Source of the DNA: Vallitalea maricola
GTDB lineage: Bacteria; Bacillota; Clostridia; Lachnospirales; Vallitaleaceae
Length of the DNA: 64,000 nt
Direction of reading: 5' to 3'
NCBI RefSeq assembly: GCF_036985595.1
Contig: NZ_BTPU01000018.1
Location: forward strand, 1-64,000
Below are positions 19,005-28,155 of this stretch, in pieces (within the stretch, counting starts at the first letter, position 1; each line of letters starts with the position of its first letter). The position numbers and the translations under genes are program-made. The notes under the pieces are model-generated. The model was given only the letters and a program-made list of their open reading frames with translations. It was not told the origin of the DNA and did not search any database.

Positions 19005-20015
19005 TTAATATCTTTTCTCTTTCTCATTGATAGCTAGATTAACTGTTTTTACACTATCCTCGATATTTGCAATTTCTACTTCCTTATCAAGTAAAATACA
19101 ATTTATAAAATACTCTAGTTCTCTCTTATAGGGTGCAATCTCACTAATATTTATAACATTAGTTGTATTGATTTCCTTAACTGAATCTTTGTATTCATAT
19201 ACTTGTACAGTATCGTTTTTCTTAAAAATTTGCACCTTGGGTTCTAAATTTGAATGATATATTACGGTTGCATCCTCAAAACTAGCTCTGTAATATGCTT
19301 CGAAATTAACGCATGGCGTTTCATCCCAAGTACCTTCTACAACAGCAAAAGTTTCATCGAATTTATATGTTGAAATAATCTGATTAATCATTCCATCTGT
19401 ATATGATGTAGTATTCACTCGAAATTCTTTTGGCTCTCCAAGCATATATCTAATGAAATCCAAGTCGTGAATATGAAGGTCCAAAACGACACTACCACTC
19501 TTCTCTTCATTTATAAACCAATTTTCAAATCCCCATGTTGGCTTTCCACCAATTCGATGCATTATCAAGGATTTGAGTTTCCCATATGTTTTTTCTTCAT
19601 AGATTTTCTTCAAAAATTGATATTCTTCAAAAAATCTAACAACATGTCCTACCATCGCCTTAACATTTGTCTTTTTTTGCGTTTCGATTAGTTTTACGCC
19701 TTCCTCTTTTGTTAAGCACACTGGTTTTTCAACAAAAATATTATAACCTCGCTCCATGGCCTTTATGGCATGTTCTGTATGCAAATAACTTGGCAAACAA
19801 ATATCTATAAAATCTAATTCCATACCATCATTTATTAAATCCATACCCAAATTATATTTTTTTGCTTTAGGCCATGTTGCAGTTGCCTTTTCGAGAAATT
19901 CACTTCGGCAATCCGCTAAAGCAACTACTTCAATGTTATATTTTTCAGATAGTATTTTTAACGATCGAATATGCATCGTACCCATACCACCACAACCAAT
20001 AATTGCAACCTTCAT
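19005..20015 (-). CDS. Gfo/Idh/MocA family NAD(P)-dependent oxidoreductase
   Basis: About 336 residues. An N-terminal Rossmann fold (VAIIGCGGMGTMHIRSL) with an acidic second strand end (ALADC) is followed by the family motif VEKPVCLT near residue 97 and a C-terminal beta-sheet domain containing LDLHIHDLDFIRYMLG. These enzymes oxidise sugars, inositols or sugar amides on a secondary hydroxyl. ATG at 20015 is preferred over GTG at 20021 because AGGAGA then lies 7 bases upstream. It follows the zinc dehydrogenase by 20 bp. Confidence 0.9.
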   Translation of the reverse strand: MKVAIIGCGGMGTMHIRSLKILSEKYNIEVVALADCRSEFLEKATATWPKAKKYNLGMDLINDGMELDFIDICLPSYLHTEHAIKAMERGYNIFVEKPVCLTKEEGVKLIETQKKTNVKAMVGHVVRFFEEYQFLKKIYEEKTYGKLKSLIMHRIGGKPTWGFENWFINEEKSGSVVLDLHIHDLDFIRYMLGEPKEFRVNTTSYTDGMINQIISTYKFDETFAVVEGTWDETPCVNFEAYYRASFEDATVIYHSNLEPKVQIFKKNDTVQVYEYKDSVKEINTTNVINISEIAPYKRELEYFINCILLDKEVEIANIEDSVKTVNLAINEKEKRY

Positions 20016-20035
20016 TTTCACATCTCCTTTGATTT

Positions 20036-21052
20036 TTAGAAATTGATAACTACTTTTAATACTTCTTCCGGATGTTGTGTAATCAGCTCTAGCGCATCAA
20101 GTATTTGGGTATAATCAAATTGATGTGTCATTAATTGTTCCGGATGAAGCTGTCCTGATTCAAATCCTTTTATTACGTCATCAAATCTTTTTTTATTAAG
20201 CCTAGAACCAATAATTTCAATTCCTTTTTTAGTAATATCAACCATTTTTATATTAGATGGTTCATTTTTCAATCCAATAACCACAACTCTAGTTCCTGGG
20301 TCAGCTAATTGTATACATTGTTCAAACGTTTTGGGAACACAAACTGTATCAACAATAACATGTATACCATCATTACCAGTAGTTTTCTTTATCTCTTTAT
20401 TTAAATCTTGATTTGTTACTAAGACCGTAAAATCGGCCCCCATCTCTTTTGCTTTGTCTAATCGTTTGGGCAAAATATCGGTAATAATAACATTTGCACC
20501 TTTCATTTTTGCAACTTGCATGGTCGTTATACCAATAGGTCCGGCACCGAGAATTAATACGTTTTCACCTTTTTTTGTACGGCCTCTTTCATTTATTTCA
20601 TAACCGATGGAATATGGTTCTACAAGTGAAAGCAACGAAACATCGAATTCTTGTTTTAAAAGATGCACATTACTTTTATTTACAGTTATGTATTCCCTAA
20701 AACCACCATCTCTATGAACACCTATTACTTCTAACTTATCGCACACATTATGATTATCATGAGTACACGCATAGCAACTTCCACAGCTTACTACTGGATC
20801 AACTGCAACCTTATCACCAACTTTAAAATCTTTGACACCATCTCCTAGACCTTTAATTATTCCTCCAAACTCATGTCCGATTATTCTCGGATAGGTTGCC
20901 AAAGCGTTCGTACCATTCCAAATACCTATATCAGAACCGCAAATACCACCGGATGTAACTTTTATTAGTACCTCATCTGGATTTGAAATAACGGGTATTG
21001 GCTCATCAACAACCAAAGTCTGATATGGTTCAACTACTTTTATAGAGAACAA
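20036..21052 (-). CDS. Zinc-dependent medium-chain dehydrogenase (polyol/sugar)
   Basis: 338 residues. The catalytic zinc site is seen in GGICGSDIGIWNG (Cys) and RIIGHEFGG (His, Glu). The structural zinc site has four Cys in VSCGSCYACTHDNHNVC. The cofactor-binding fold has LILGAGPIGITTMQVAK, and the second strand ends in a hydroxyl/acid position (IITDIL) that suits NAD. Relatives oxidise sorbitol, galactitol, threonine or idonate-type substrates. The start is TTG at 21052, with AAGGCGGTG as a modest ribosome binding site. It is the first gene of locus 2, facing the GntR gene. Confidence 0.9.
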   Translation of the reverse strand: MFSIKVVEPYQTLVVDEPIPVISNPDEVLIKVTSGGICGSDIGIWNGTNALATYPRIIGHEFGGIIKGLGDGVKDFKVGDKVAVDPVVSCGSCYACTHDNHNVCDKLEVIGVHRDGGFREYITVNKSNVHLLKQEFDVSLLSLVEPYSIGYEINERGRTKKGENVLILGAGPIGITTMQVAKMKGANVIITDILPKRLDKAKEMGADFTVLVTNQDLNKEIKKTTGNDGIHVIVDTVCVPKTFEQCIQLADPGTRVVVIGLKNEPSNIKMVDITKKGIEIIGSRLNKKRFDDVIKGFESGQLHPEQLMTHQFDYTQILDALELITQHPEEVLKVVINF

Positions 21053-21253
21053 AAAAACACCGCCTTCTTTTTTGATATATCAATTTAATGATTAACTTTC
21101 TTTTAATATAGGCCTTTTTTGTATTTTTTTCCAGAATATCATTAATTCATTTCATATCTAATATATTAGTTATCCATATGCTATCATTATTTTGTATTTC
21201 TGTCAATCATTTTTCACAACTTTTCTAAACATCAATATTAATCAATATACAAC

Positions 21254-21282
21254 TTGACTATATTATTCAAACATGATAAATT
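21254..21282 (+). promoter_or_regulatory. Probable promoter of the GntR gene
   Basis: TTGACT at 21254-21259 and a weak AT-rich -10 (TAAATT, 21277-21282) are 17 bases apart, 34 bp before the GntR start codon. The 263-bp divergent region should also hold the locus 2 promoter and the operator. Confidence 0.4.
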
Positions 21283-21315
21283 ATTAATATATTAATTATT
21301 ATAGGAGATTTTAAA

Positions 21316-22017
21316 ATGAATTTAGTTATTACCCCAAAACTTACAAATGAGAATAACCGAGAGTACTCATACAGAATCCTTCGTAAAAACATAATGTCTT
21401 TACAGTTAATACCCGGAGAAAACATTAATGAGCACGAATTATCAAATTTATTTTCCATGAGTAGAACACCCATTCATGAGTCATTAATCAATTTAAAAAA
21501 CGAATATCTAATAGATGTCCTTCCTCAAAGCGGATCAAAAATCTCAAAAATTAGTATCCAAATTTTGAAAGAAGGTCTATATCTTCGATCAATTATAGAA
21601 CCTGATTTGATAAAAAGTTTAATGGAAACCATCCACCCCAATCAATTATCAATATTATTCAATATACTCAATCAGCAAAAAAAAGTACTTAATGCTCCTG
21701 ACAATATTGATTCTTTCTTCAAACTTGATGATTTGTATCATAAAACCATTTATGATATTTCTGGTAAACCACATATTTGGACAGCCACAAAGAAACTATG
21801 CTCTCATTTTGATAGAGTTAGATATCTTGATGCAATAATTAATGGCACTGACTTATCTACTATTTTTGAAGAGCATAATCAGATATACCACTACTTGATG
21901 ATAGGAACATCTTCCGATTTTGATATCCATGCATTTTATGAATCTCATTTAAATTCATTCAAGAAGAGGTTTTATGATATTATGAAAAATTATCCCGATT
22001 ATTTTGTTACTGATTAG
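21316..22017 (+). CDS. GntR-family regulator with FCD domain
   Basis: 233 residues. The winged helix-turn-helix is at about 18-75 (ENINEHELSNLFSMSRTPIHESLI is the recognition region). It is followed by an all-helical FCD ligand domain with a likely metal/ligand pattern (DDLYHKTIYDISG and EEHNQIYHYL). FCD regulators usually bind sugar acids or other organic acids and repress the adjacent operon. It is divergent from locus 2, which it probably controls. ATAGGAG lies ahead of the ATG. Confidence 0.9.
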   Translation: MNLVITPKLTNENNREYSYRILRKNIMSLQLIPGENINEHELSNLFSMSRTPIHESLINLKNEYLIDVLPQSGSKISKISIQILKEGLYLRSIIEPDLIKSLMETIHPNQLSILFNILNQQKKVLNAPDNIDSFFKLDDLYHKTIYDISGKPHIWTATKKLCSHFDRVRYLDAIINGTDLSTIFEEHNQIYHYLMIGTSSDFDIHAFYESHLNSFKKRFYDIMKNYPDYFVTD

Positions 22018-22202
22018 AAATAGGCTTGCATCATCTAATTACGGCTATTCCATCTAGTAATAGACTCAACGTTACTATGTAGTTTCAAAATCGATACTGG
22101 CAAATGGAATATACTATATCACTAAACAATACAAAAACAATCTCTTCTTTATCTTTTCCGACTGCCAGCAACATTATTCTTTTTGCTTGAAATATTGAAT
22201 AC

Positions 22203-22242
22203 AAACACCTAAAATCACATAATTGTGACAAGGTGTTTTAAT
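22203..22242 (+). terminator. Terminator after the GntR gene
   Basis: AAACACCT pairs with AGGTGTTT, and inside this TCACA/TGTGA form a second short stem. TTTTAATT follows. The 347-bp gap from 22018 to 22364 otherwise shows only a likely -10 (TATAAT near 22312-22317) for the kinase gene. Confidence 0.65.
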
Positions 22243-22364
22243 TATATTCACAATTCTCACTCTTCATATCAGACTCTCTTTATAATTACTCTCCTTTATA
22301 GTTTGATATGTTATAATGATTAGTGAATATTCATTTTGTCACATATCATGTAAGGAGGAATTTC

Positions 22365-23870
22365 ATGCTTGTCATTGTAACATTTGTATTCTTAATATTT
22401 TCGTTTGTCCTTACTTATAAAAATCTTAAGAATCTATCGACTCGTTTTTTATTTGGCATCATTATTGGATGGATATTTTCACTAACGTCATTAATTTTGT
22501 ATTTGAGTACTCATAACTATTACTTAAATATTGTTAATCGTTTTTTCTATTTAACACCTAATATGTGGAATTTATTAGTTTATATGAATCTAAACCCTGA
22601 TATACTAATTCGTTGTTTAAATATTGGAATCTTATTATTTAACTATTCGTTAATAAGTTTTTCATTATCCTTTACGAGAACAGAAGTAAGAATATTTAAT
22701 AGTTCTCATATATTCAAGCTTTTAGCGATTTGTCCTATCCTCCAGATCATAGCCTATGATCCAAAATTACAGAAATTGCTTCAAATTTATATTGGCAAAC
22801 ACGATTATATTAATTTCAAACAGTATTGGTTTTTTTTCAACATACTCAATGTTTTCTTTAAAACCACGAATATACTATATGTTTTCGGAGCTTTATCTAT
22901 TTTAATCCTATTTTATTTTAAATATCCAAAGATTAAGTTCCTTAATAATTATACACTTTACAATATTTTATGTCTTATTCCTATAGCACTCATCCATTTT
23001 TTTATGTTTTATTGGGCACCAAGAATTCTTGTAAGAACAACTGTTATTAAAGGATTCTATAATTATTTAACCCCTAATTTAGACCGGTATGTTATGTTAT
23101 ATGATATCTTTCCAATTATTGAGCTTATTGTATTTGCGATCATGGTTTTTTCAATTTATCGTTATAACGCTATGGAAACATATTATAAAAACAAAGATGT
23201 TCATATTAACAAAAGTATTAATACAGCTTCAGTAGGTATGAGAGTCTTTACTCATGCTATTAAAAATCATATACAAGCCATAAAATCAGAGTCTGACTTT
23301 TTACGTGAAAAACATAGAAACGATAATGAATCCACCTATAGTTTAGATTTAATTCTTGACTCTTGTGCAAAATGTTTTGAAAGTCTTGAAATTGCTAATC
23401 ATAAGCTGAAAAATATTGAACTTGATATGTATCCAACCTCTTTAGACGTGCCCATAAAAAAAGCTCTGGATAATTTTAAAACCGTACAATCAAAGATAAG
23501 AATTACCTATTGTTATGCTAATATACCCAAATCCTACATTGATGAAAATCATCTATCAGAAGTGCTTTGTAATATTATCAATAACGCTATTGAAGCCATC
23601 GGTAAAGAAAATGCTGGTGAAATACATATCTCATTAAAAGAGCAAAGCGGATGGGGCATTATAAGCATTATAGATGATGGACCGGGTATTCAGGAAGAAT
23701 ATCTGCCTATGTTATTTGAACCCTTTTTCAGTACCCATTCATCTGTTAATAATTGGGGAATAGGACTTTCATACTGCCATAAAATCATTACTGCTCATGA
23801 TGGTAAAATCAGTGTCGAAAGTAAATCAGGCAAAGGAACAACATTTAGAATCGCTTTACCTATAATATAA
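22365..23870 (+). CDS. Sensor histidine kinase with multi-pass membrane sensor
   Basis: 501 residues from the ATG at 22365, 5 bases after AAGGAGGAA; the longer frame from 22323 has no such site. About eight hydrophobic segments fill residues 1-275, with no obvious soluble sensor domain. The dimer/phospho-acceptor segment is FTHAIKNHIQAIKSES. The ATPase domain shows NNAIEAIG (N box), DDGPGI (G1), FEPFFSTHS (F box) and WGIGLSYCH (G2). There is no response regulator gene next to it. The NarL-type regulator at 31928, on the same strand, is the nearest unpaired candidate. The pairing is inference. Confidence 0.88.
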   Translation: MLVIVTFVFLIFSFVLTYKNLKNLSTRFLFGIIIGWIFSLTSLILYLSTHNYYLNIVNRFFYLTPNMWNLLVYMNLNPDILIRCLNIGILLFNYSLISFSLSFTRTEVRIFNSSHIFKLLAICPILQIIAYDPKLQKLLQIYIGKHDYINFKQYWFFFNILNVFFKTTNILYVFGALSILILFYFKYPKIKFLNNYTLYNILCLIPIALIHFFMFYWAPRILVRTTVIKGFYNYLTPNLDRYVMLYDIFPIIELIVFAIMVFSIYRYNAMETYYKNKDVHINKSINTASVGMRVFTHAIKNHIQAIKSESDFLREKHRNDNESTYSLDLILDSCAKCFESLEIANHKLKNIELDMYPTSLDVPIKKALDNFKTVQSKIRITYCYANIPKSYIDENHLSEVLCNIINNAIEAIGKENAGEIHISLKEQSGWGIISIIDDGPGIQEEYLPMLFEPFFSTHSSVNNWGIGLSYCHKIITAHDGKISVESKSGKGTTFRIALPII

Positions 23871-23872
23871 AA

Positions 23873-23922
23873 GAGACTGTTTCATAAGAGTAGGTTTTAC
23901 AGATACTTTTATGAGACAGTCA
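23873..23922 (+). terminator. Hairpin after the kinase gene
   Basis: GAGACTGTTTCATAAGAGTA pairs imperfectly with TACTTTTATGAGACAGTC. The stem is long, but no clear T-run follows. It lies 3 bp beyond the kinase stop and may act in both directions. Confidence 0.5.
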
Positions 23923-23985
23923 CTAGTAATGCTTATAATATTAAAAAGAAATATTAACGAAAATTTTTACTTAACAACAAAATTA

Positions 23986-24849
23986 TTATAATTCACTATA
24001 TCTTACAAATTCTGTTCCTTTTGGAGAAAGTAACTCTCCATAAACTGTTATTTTATTATCATAATCATATCCCCATCTATATTCTATGAAGTATCCATTT
24101 TCATAATATCTATCAAAATGACGTGCAAGAATTTTTTTGGTACGACCATCTTCTAATTTAAATATAACTTGGTCTAATTTAGGGTCACGTGGATCCCTCT
24201 TAAATTGGTAGCTAAGTACTTTTGTTTTATTCTTAAATCGTTTATACTCTACCACATCGGCACAGGTTTCATACTTGTCATGGATAAAGCCCGCCCAAAA
24301 ATAAGCTACATTGTATTTTAGTGGAGCTTCACTGGGGAAGGTATACTTCGTTCCTTCAGTTATAGTATAAGTATGTATTGTATTATATGTTTGAGAATAA
24401 TTAACAGTAAGTGTCCTACTTAATTGACCTTCTAAAGCATTAAGTGTTTGAGTATGAGAACCACCTATGCTCCAAGTATAGCTAAAACTTTTTTGTACAG
24501 TTACCGTTTTTTCAGTTGTTTTTGTATGGCCACGTGGTACAGTCTCAACGATCTTGGCATGAGTAACATCACCATAATCCATTTGTACAAGTTTGATGTG
24601 GCGAATTCTATATAAGTATTTATTGCCTTGTGAATCTGTATATTTTTCGTAACCAGATTGAGAGGATTCTGGATATTTTGGGCCAAGGTATATATCAGCT
24701 CTGGTATCAGTCACTGGTTTAACGATATAATATTCTCCTCTTTTAATATATTTATCGCCAATGGGACTATTTTCTGCATAAACAGGTGCTGCCAAAATTG
24801 ACACCAATGATAATAGTATTGTAAATGTTATAATTTTCTTTAATTTCAT
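23986..24849 (-). CDS. Secreted protein of unknown function, beta-rich
   Basis: 287 residues with a clear Sec signal peptide (KKIITFTILLSLVSILAA, cleavage after VYA near residue 25). I do not recognise the family. The middle (about 105-180) is Thr/Ser-rich with alternating polar and aromatic residues (KTVTVQKSFSYTWSIGGSH, then TVNYSQTYNTIHTYTITEG), a pattern seen in the membrane-inserting strands of aerolysin-like proteins; this is only a resemblance. The C-terminal third is rich in Tyr, Arg and Lys. There is no lipobox, cell-wall anchor or catalytic motif. TGGAGGTG precedes the ATG. It stands alone between the kinase and the heme-lyase gene. Confidence 0.75.
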   Translation of the reverse strand: MKLKKIITFTILLSLVSILAAPVYAENSPIGDKYIKRGEYYIVKPVTDTRADIYLGPKYPESSQSGYEKYTDSQGNKYLYRIRHIKLVQMDYGDVTHAKIVETVPRGHTKTTEKTVTVQKSFSYTWSIGGSHTQTLNALEGQLSRTLTVNYSQTYNTIHTYTITEGTKYTFPSEAPLKYNVAYFWAGFIHDKYETCADVVEYKRFKNKTKVLSYQFKRDPRDPKLDQVIFKLEDGRTKKILARHFDRYYENGYFIEYRWGYDYDNKITVYGELLSPKGTEFVRYSEL

Positions 24850-25153
24850 AATCTACACCTCCAGATTTTTTTGTAATGTATCTCTATAACCTATAGTAAT
24901 ATTTAAAAACTGTACTTTTAAATTAATAAAATGAGATAAATGAGATAATATCTAATTTTCATATTTAGTCACCTCCTATTACTTTTTATTCACATATAAA
25001 AATTAAATGTATTAGCCCTGTATCTGAAAGTATATCAAAATGTTGCGACAACTGTATGTCATATTGTATTAAAAACATATTAAGAATTTTATTAATGCTG
25101 TTTAATCCAATTAAGTTAAAATATTATTTTTTCTTAGTCTTTTCCTTTACACG
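24850..25153. other. Intergenic region upstream of the secreted protein
   Basis: AT-rich with no coding frame. It must carry the promoter of the secreted-protein gene. I see no convincing -35/-10 pair. Confidence 0.4.
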
Positions 25154-25197
25154 CAAAAAGACAGGATTTAATCGGGACAACCAAATCCTATCTTTTA
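25154..25197 (-). terminator. Terminator of the cytochrome/heme-lyase unit
   Basis: On the minus strand, AAAGATAGGATTT pairs with AAATCCTGTCTTT, followed by TTTTTG. It lies about 125 bp beyond the heme-lyase stop at 25321. Confidence 0.7.
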
Positions 25198-25320
25198 TTT
25201 ATAATCATGATCACTTTTATTAGGAACACAATGCAAATTTCAGGTTCGCCTATTTTCCACAAACTTAGAAAGTATATGCTTTCATCTCTTGATTTATATG
25301 ATATTCCATATAATTTCTTA

Positions 25321-26847
25321 TTAATTTACGTCTTTTCTGAATGCCTCAAAAAATCCTCCTGTGAGCATTATCCCTCCACCGATAAAAACACCAGTAATCA
25401 TAGGCTTGAAATTATAAAAACCATTTTCTTGAATTACAAAATCACCAAATAGTTGGTGAATAATCATTGTCCTTCCCTCTACAACCTTCAAAGGCTCTAG
25501 CCAAAGACCCTCAGAGCCAAATAAAGAAGACACAATGATACTCACAATCATTACGGATAACCCCATATGTATTAATTCAATAAATACATTTTCGCGTTTT
25601 ATTTTCTGGATGGAGATAAACTGTAATGCCAACGGTAGGCATACACATGCAAGAAGTATTGAAGCCCACAAATGAAATTGTTGAGTCATTTCAGATATTA
25701 AAATTACAATGCCTATGTCAACAACTAATCCTATTATTAGTGCTCTTTTATATTGATGCACCCTATGTATACTGAACAAAATGCTGTAAGTGACCGCCCA
25801 AACCAGTGCTACATCATTAAAGTATGCAATGGGTGTATCAACCCCGGTAATGATGGGACACAGGGTACCAATCAAAACAGCTAGTAAAAAAATGTTTAAT
25901 AGGATTTTAAATAAATCCCTCAACTTAAGCGAAATCTTTTTCCTAGGAAGCCGGGGCTTCCTTTTTAGCAACCCAAGAACAATAATGAATAAGAGTCCTA
26001 GAAAAGCTATTAAAATCGGTATGCATAATTTTGATGATGCATAAGAATGCACCGAAAGCTTGTTGAGAAGACCGCTTCGCACCATAAAAGTTCCAAAGAC
26101 AGCCAGTAAAAATGGGATTCTGGCTTTTAATGATGTTATATCACGCTCATGAATCATAATCGTTAGCAAGAGCCATGGCACTAGGGCTAAGTTTTCAATT
26201 GGATCCCACGCCCAAAAACCACCCCATCCTAAAGCTTGGTACGCCCAAATACTTCCGGTGATTAAACCGGCCCCCAGAAATGTCCATGAAAGGAGGACCC
26301 ATTTTTTACTAACGAATTTAAAACTTTGGGCAAAAACTATAGCCATAGCCGAATAGCTAATAAAAATAATGGGTGGATGAAGTACCATCCAAGGATTTCT
26401 AAGAGCTAGATTTAACCCCTGTCCATCGAGGGGCTTGTGATTTAGTATCCCGAAAGGTTGACTAAAGCAGGTCAAGCAGATTAATCCACAACAGATGATT
26501 TGATACACTTTATTAACCTTTTCCTCATGTATTATAAAAAGATTCATCCAGAGTGTAATACACGCCCATAACATAAAGGATCCCTCTTGTCCCGACCATA
26601 AAGCAGATATCCTATAAAAAAGCGGCAAATCAGAGGAAGTATGTTGATAGACATAACTATATTGATAGTTCCCATTTATTTGATAATAAATAAGTAAAAG
26701 AGTAGCCGTTGTCATAAAAGATAACGCAACTACATATCCGATACTCGTTAAATGATTTTTATCTTTCCCTATTTTAAAATAAGGACTTAGGATAGCTATT
26801 AGGTTACCAATAAGACATCCTATAAGTAGTATCTGACCTATCTGCAT
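25321..26847 (-). CDS. CcmF-like cytochrome c heme lyase, short form
   Basis: 508 residues with about 13 hydrophobic segments. The heme-handling WWD motif is intact as WGGFWAWDP at 208-216, with the CcmF landmarks SALWSGQEGSFMLW (81-94), VLHPPIIFISYSA (155-167) and TFMVRSGLL (253-261). CcmF attaches heme to CXXCH motifs outside the membrane. Typical CcmF is near 650 residues; this one lacks most of the region after the conserved core, leaving a shorter C-terminus. It starts in a TAATG overlap with the cytochrome gene, and its ribosome binding site (GAGGAGG) lies inside the cytochrome C-terminal codons. No ccmE, ccmH or ccsB gene is present in the window. Confidence 0.87.
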   Translation of the reverse strand: MQIGQILLIGCLIGNLIAILSPYFKIGKDKNHLTSIGYVVALSFMTTATLLLIYYQINGNYQYSYVYQHTSSDLPLFYRISALWSGQEGSFMLWACITLWMNLFIIHEEKVNKVYQIICCGLICLTCFSQPFGILNHKPLDGQGLNLALRNPWMVLHPPIIFISYSAMAIVFAQSFKFVSKKWVLLSWTFLGAGLITGSIWAYQALGWGGFWAWDPIENLALVPWLLLTIMIHERDITSLKARIPFLLAVFGTFMVRSGLLNKLSVHSYASSKLCIPILIAFLGLLFIIVLGLLKRKPRLPRKKISLKLRDLFKILLNIFLLAVLIGTLCPIITGVDTPIAYFNDVALVWAVTYSILFSIHRVHQYKRALIIGLVVDIGIVILISEMTQQFHLWASILLACVCLPLALQFISIQKIKRENVFIELIHMGLSVMIVSIIVSSLFGSEGLWLEPLKVVEGRTMIIHQLFGDFVIQENGFYNFKPMITGVFIGGGIMLTGGFFEAFRKDVN

Positions 26848-28052
26848 TACTCTCCCTCCTCAAACCCATGAATCTTGTTACCTAATGGTTCATGACAAGC
26901 TCCACATTTCTTGATAAAGCCCACTTCATGAGTAACCTTTATTGGAAGGATATTATCAATGGGATTAAGAGAAGGCCATTCTGCATGAGGGCTGTTATGA
27001 CAGGTTATGCAGGTGATAAAGCCGTTCATATCATCCGGGCCATTCATTAAAAAGGATTGGGAGTATAATTTTCCTTCATTGGATGCATACAATTCTCCAT
27101 GGCAATTAGAACAATCCGGTTCCTCTAACCAGGGCACCCTGCCCATTTTTTGAGATTGGGCTACATTCTCCATATTCCCATGGCATTTTGTATTTGAACA
27201 CTCTAGTCCGGCTGCAGCCATTACTCCTCTATTGCATTGAGTAACGGGTCCTGGATGGCAATTGTAACATTTTATAGCTAAATCTGATAATGACATTAAT
27301 TGAGCATGGGTACTATGCATAACATATGAGACGCTATTATCCTCATGACAAGCACTGCATTTATACCTCTTTCCATTCTGTAAATCAACATATAAGTTTG
27401 TTCCTTCAAGGGAATCATGAGTCAACAAAATATTTTTATTGGTATCTGTTAAACCGTGACAATTGCTGCATAGCATTTCATCAGACACTGGAACAACAAC
27501 TGCATCTTCTTTAGCAAGGATATCCCCGGATTTTGCATTTTTTACTGTCACCGTTAGTGTTTGATAGGGATTCATGGTTGTTTCATTGTCTTTATAAGGT
27601 GTGACCGGAATCATATCCGCTATGAAATAATGTTTATCTTTAGATAAGCTACATACACCACTTAAGGTATTACCCGTTATCCCTTCACCAGGCTTTAAAT
27701 CATAACCATAATCCTTAGCATATTGCCAAAAGTTATTTTTATCTGCCGAAGTAGTATTATCATTAACTGAGTATTCAACAATGATACCTTTAGTAATTAA
27801 CTTGGCCTTTTTGGTCCCTTTTTGAAAAATCTGTATACGAACCGTGTTTCCCGGCGGTAGTATCATAAATGCTGAATAATCCGATTGGATACAATGCATG
27901 CCCGATTCATTTGAAGCTAAAATCGTATATTCTGCTCCTTGAATTAATTCTGGAATTTTCTCTCTTGAATATAAATTATATGCGACTAAGCCAATTAAGC
28001 AAATGCTCATAATCACGCTAACTCTAAGGTATTGGGATTTATGTCCTAACAT
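26847..28052 (-). CDS. Membrane-anchored multiheme cytochrome c, seven heme sites
   Basis: 401 residues. An uncleaved-looking TM anchor at about 12-27 is followed by an external beta-rich domain (40-185) with the segment ESGMHCIQSDYSAFMILPP, which I recall from multiheme cytochromes of Deltaproteobacteria. Then come heme sites at Cys195, Cys232, Cys262, Cys314, Cys348 and Cys383 (CXXCH), and a seventh of CX4CH type (CSNTKCH, 285-291). Extra His residues (246, 249, 356, 375, 395) could be distal ligands. It would carry electrons at the outer face of the membrane. The partner heme lyase is translated from the same message. Donor and acceptor are not encoded nearby. Confidence 0.9.
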   Translation of the reverse strand: MLGHKSQYLRVSVIMSICLIGLVAYNLYSREKIPELIQGAEYTILASNESGMHCIQSDYSAFMILPPGNTVRIQIFQKGTKKAKLITKGIIVEYSVNDNTTSADKNNFWQYAKDYGYDLKPGEGITGNTLSGVCSLSKDKHYFIADMIPVTPYKDNETTMNPYQTLTVTVKNAKSGDILAKEDAVVVPVSDEMLCSNCHGLTDTNKNILLTHDSLEGTNLYVDLQNGKRYKCSACHEDNSVSYVMHSTHAQLMSLSDLAIKCYNCHPGPVTQCNRGVMAAAGLECSNTKCHGNMENVAQSQKMGRVPWLEEPDCSNCHGELYASNEGKLYSQSFLMNGPDDMNGFITCITCHNSPHAEWPSLNPIDNILPIKVTHEVGFIKKCGACHEPLGNKIHGFEEGE

Positions 28053-28155
28053 AAACTCTCTCCTTAATATTCTTTATTAATTATATTAAAAAGTTTATAT
28101 ATTAAGTCCATATTTTAAATTAAAATATCTTAAATGACTTTGTCGGTTATATCCA

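Noticed and set aside
22323..22364. Upstream extension of the kinase (MNIHFVTYHVRRNF)
   Set aside because: AAGGAGGAA lies within it and is ideally spaced for the ATG at 22365.
25207..25452. Plus-strand 81-codon frame
   Set aside because: Its second half is antisense to the heme-lyase gene and it has no ribosome binding site or family signal.
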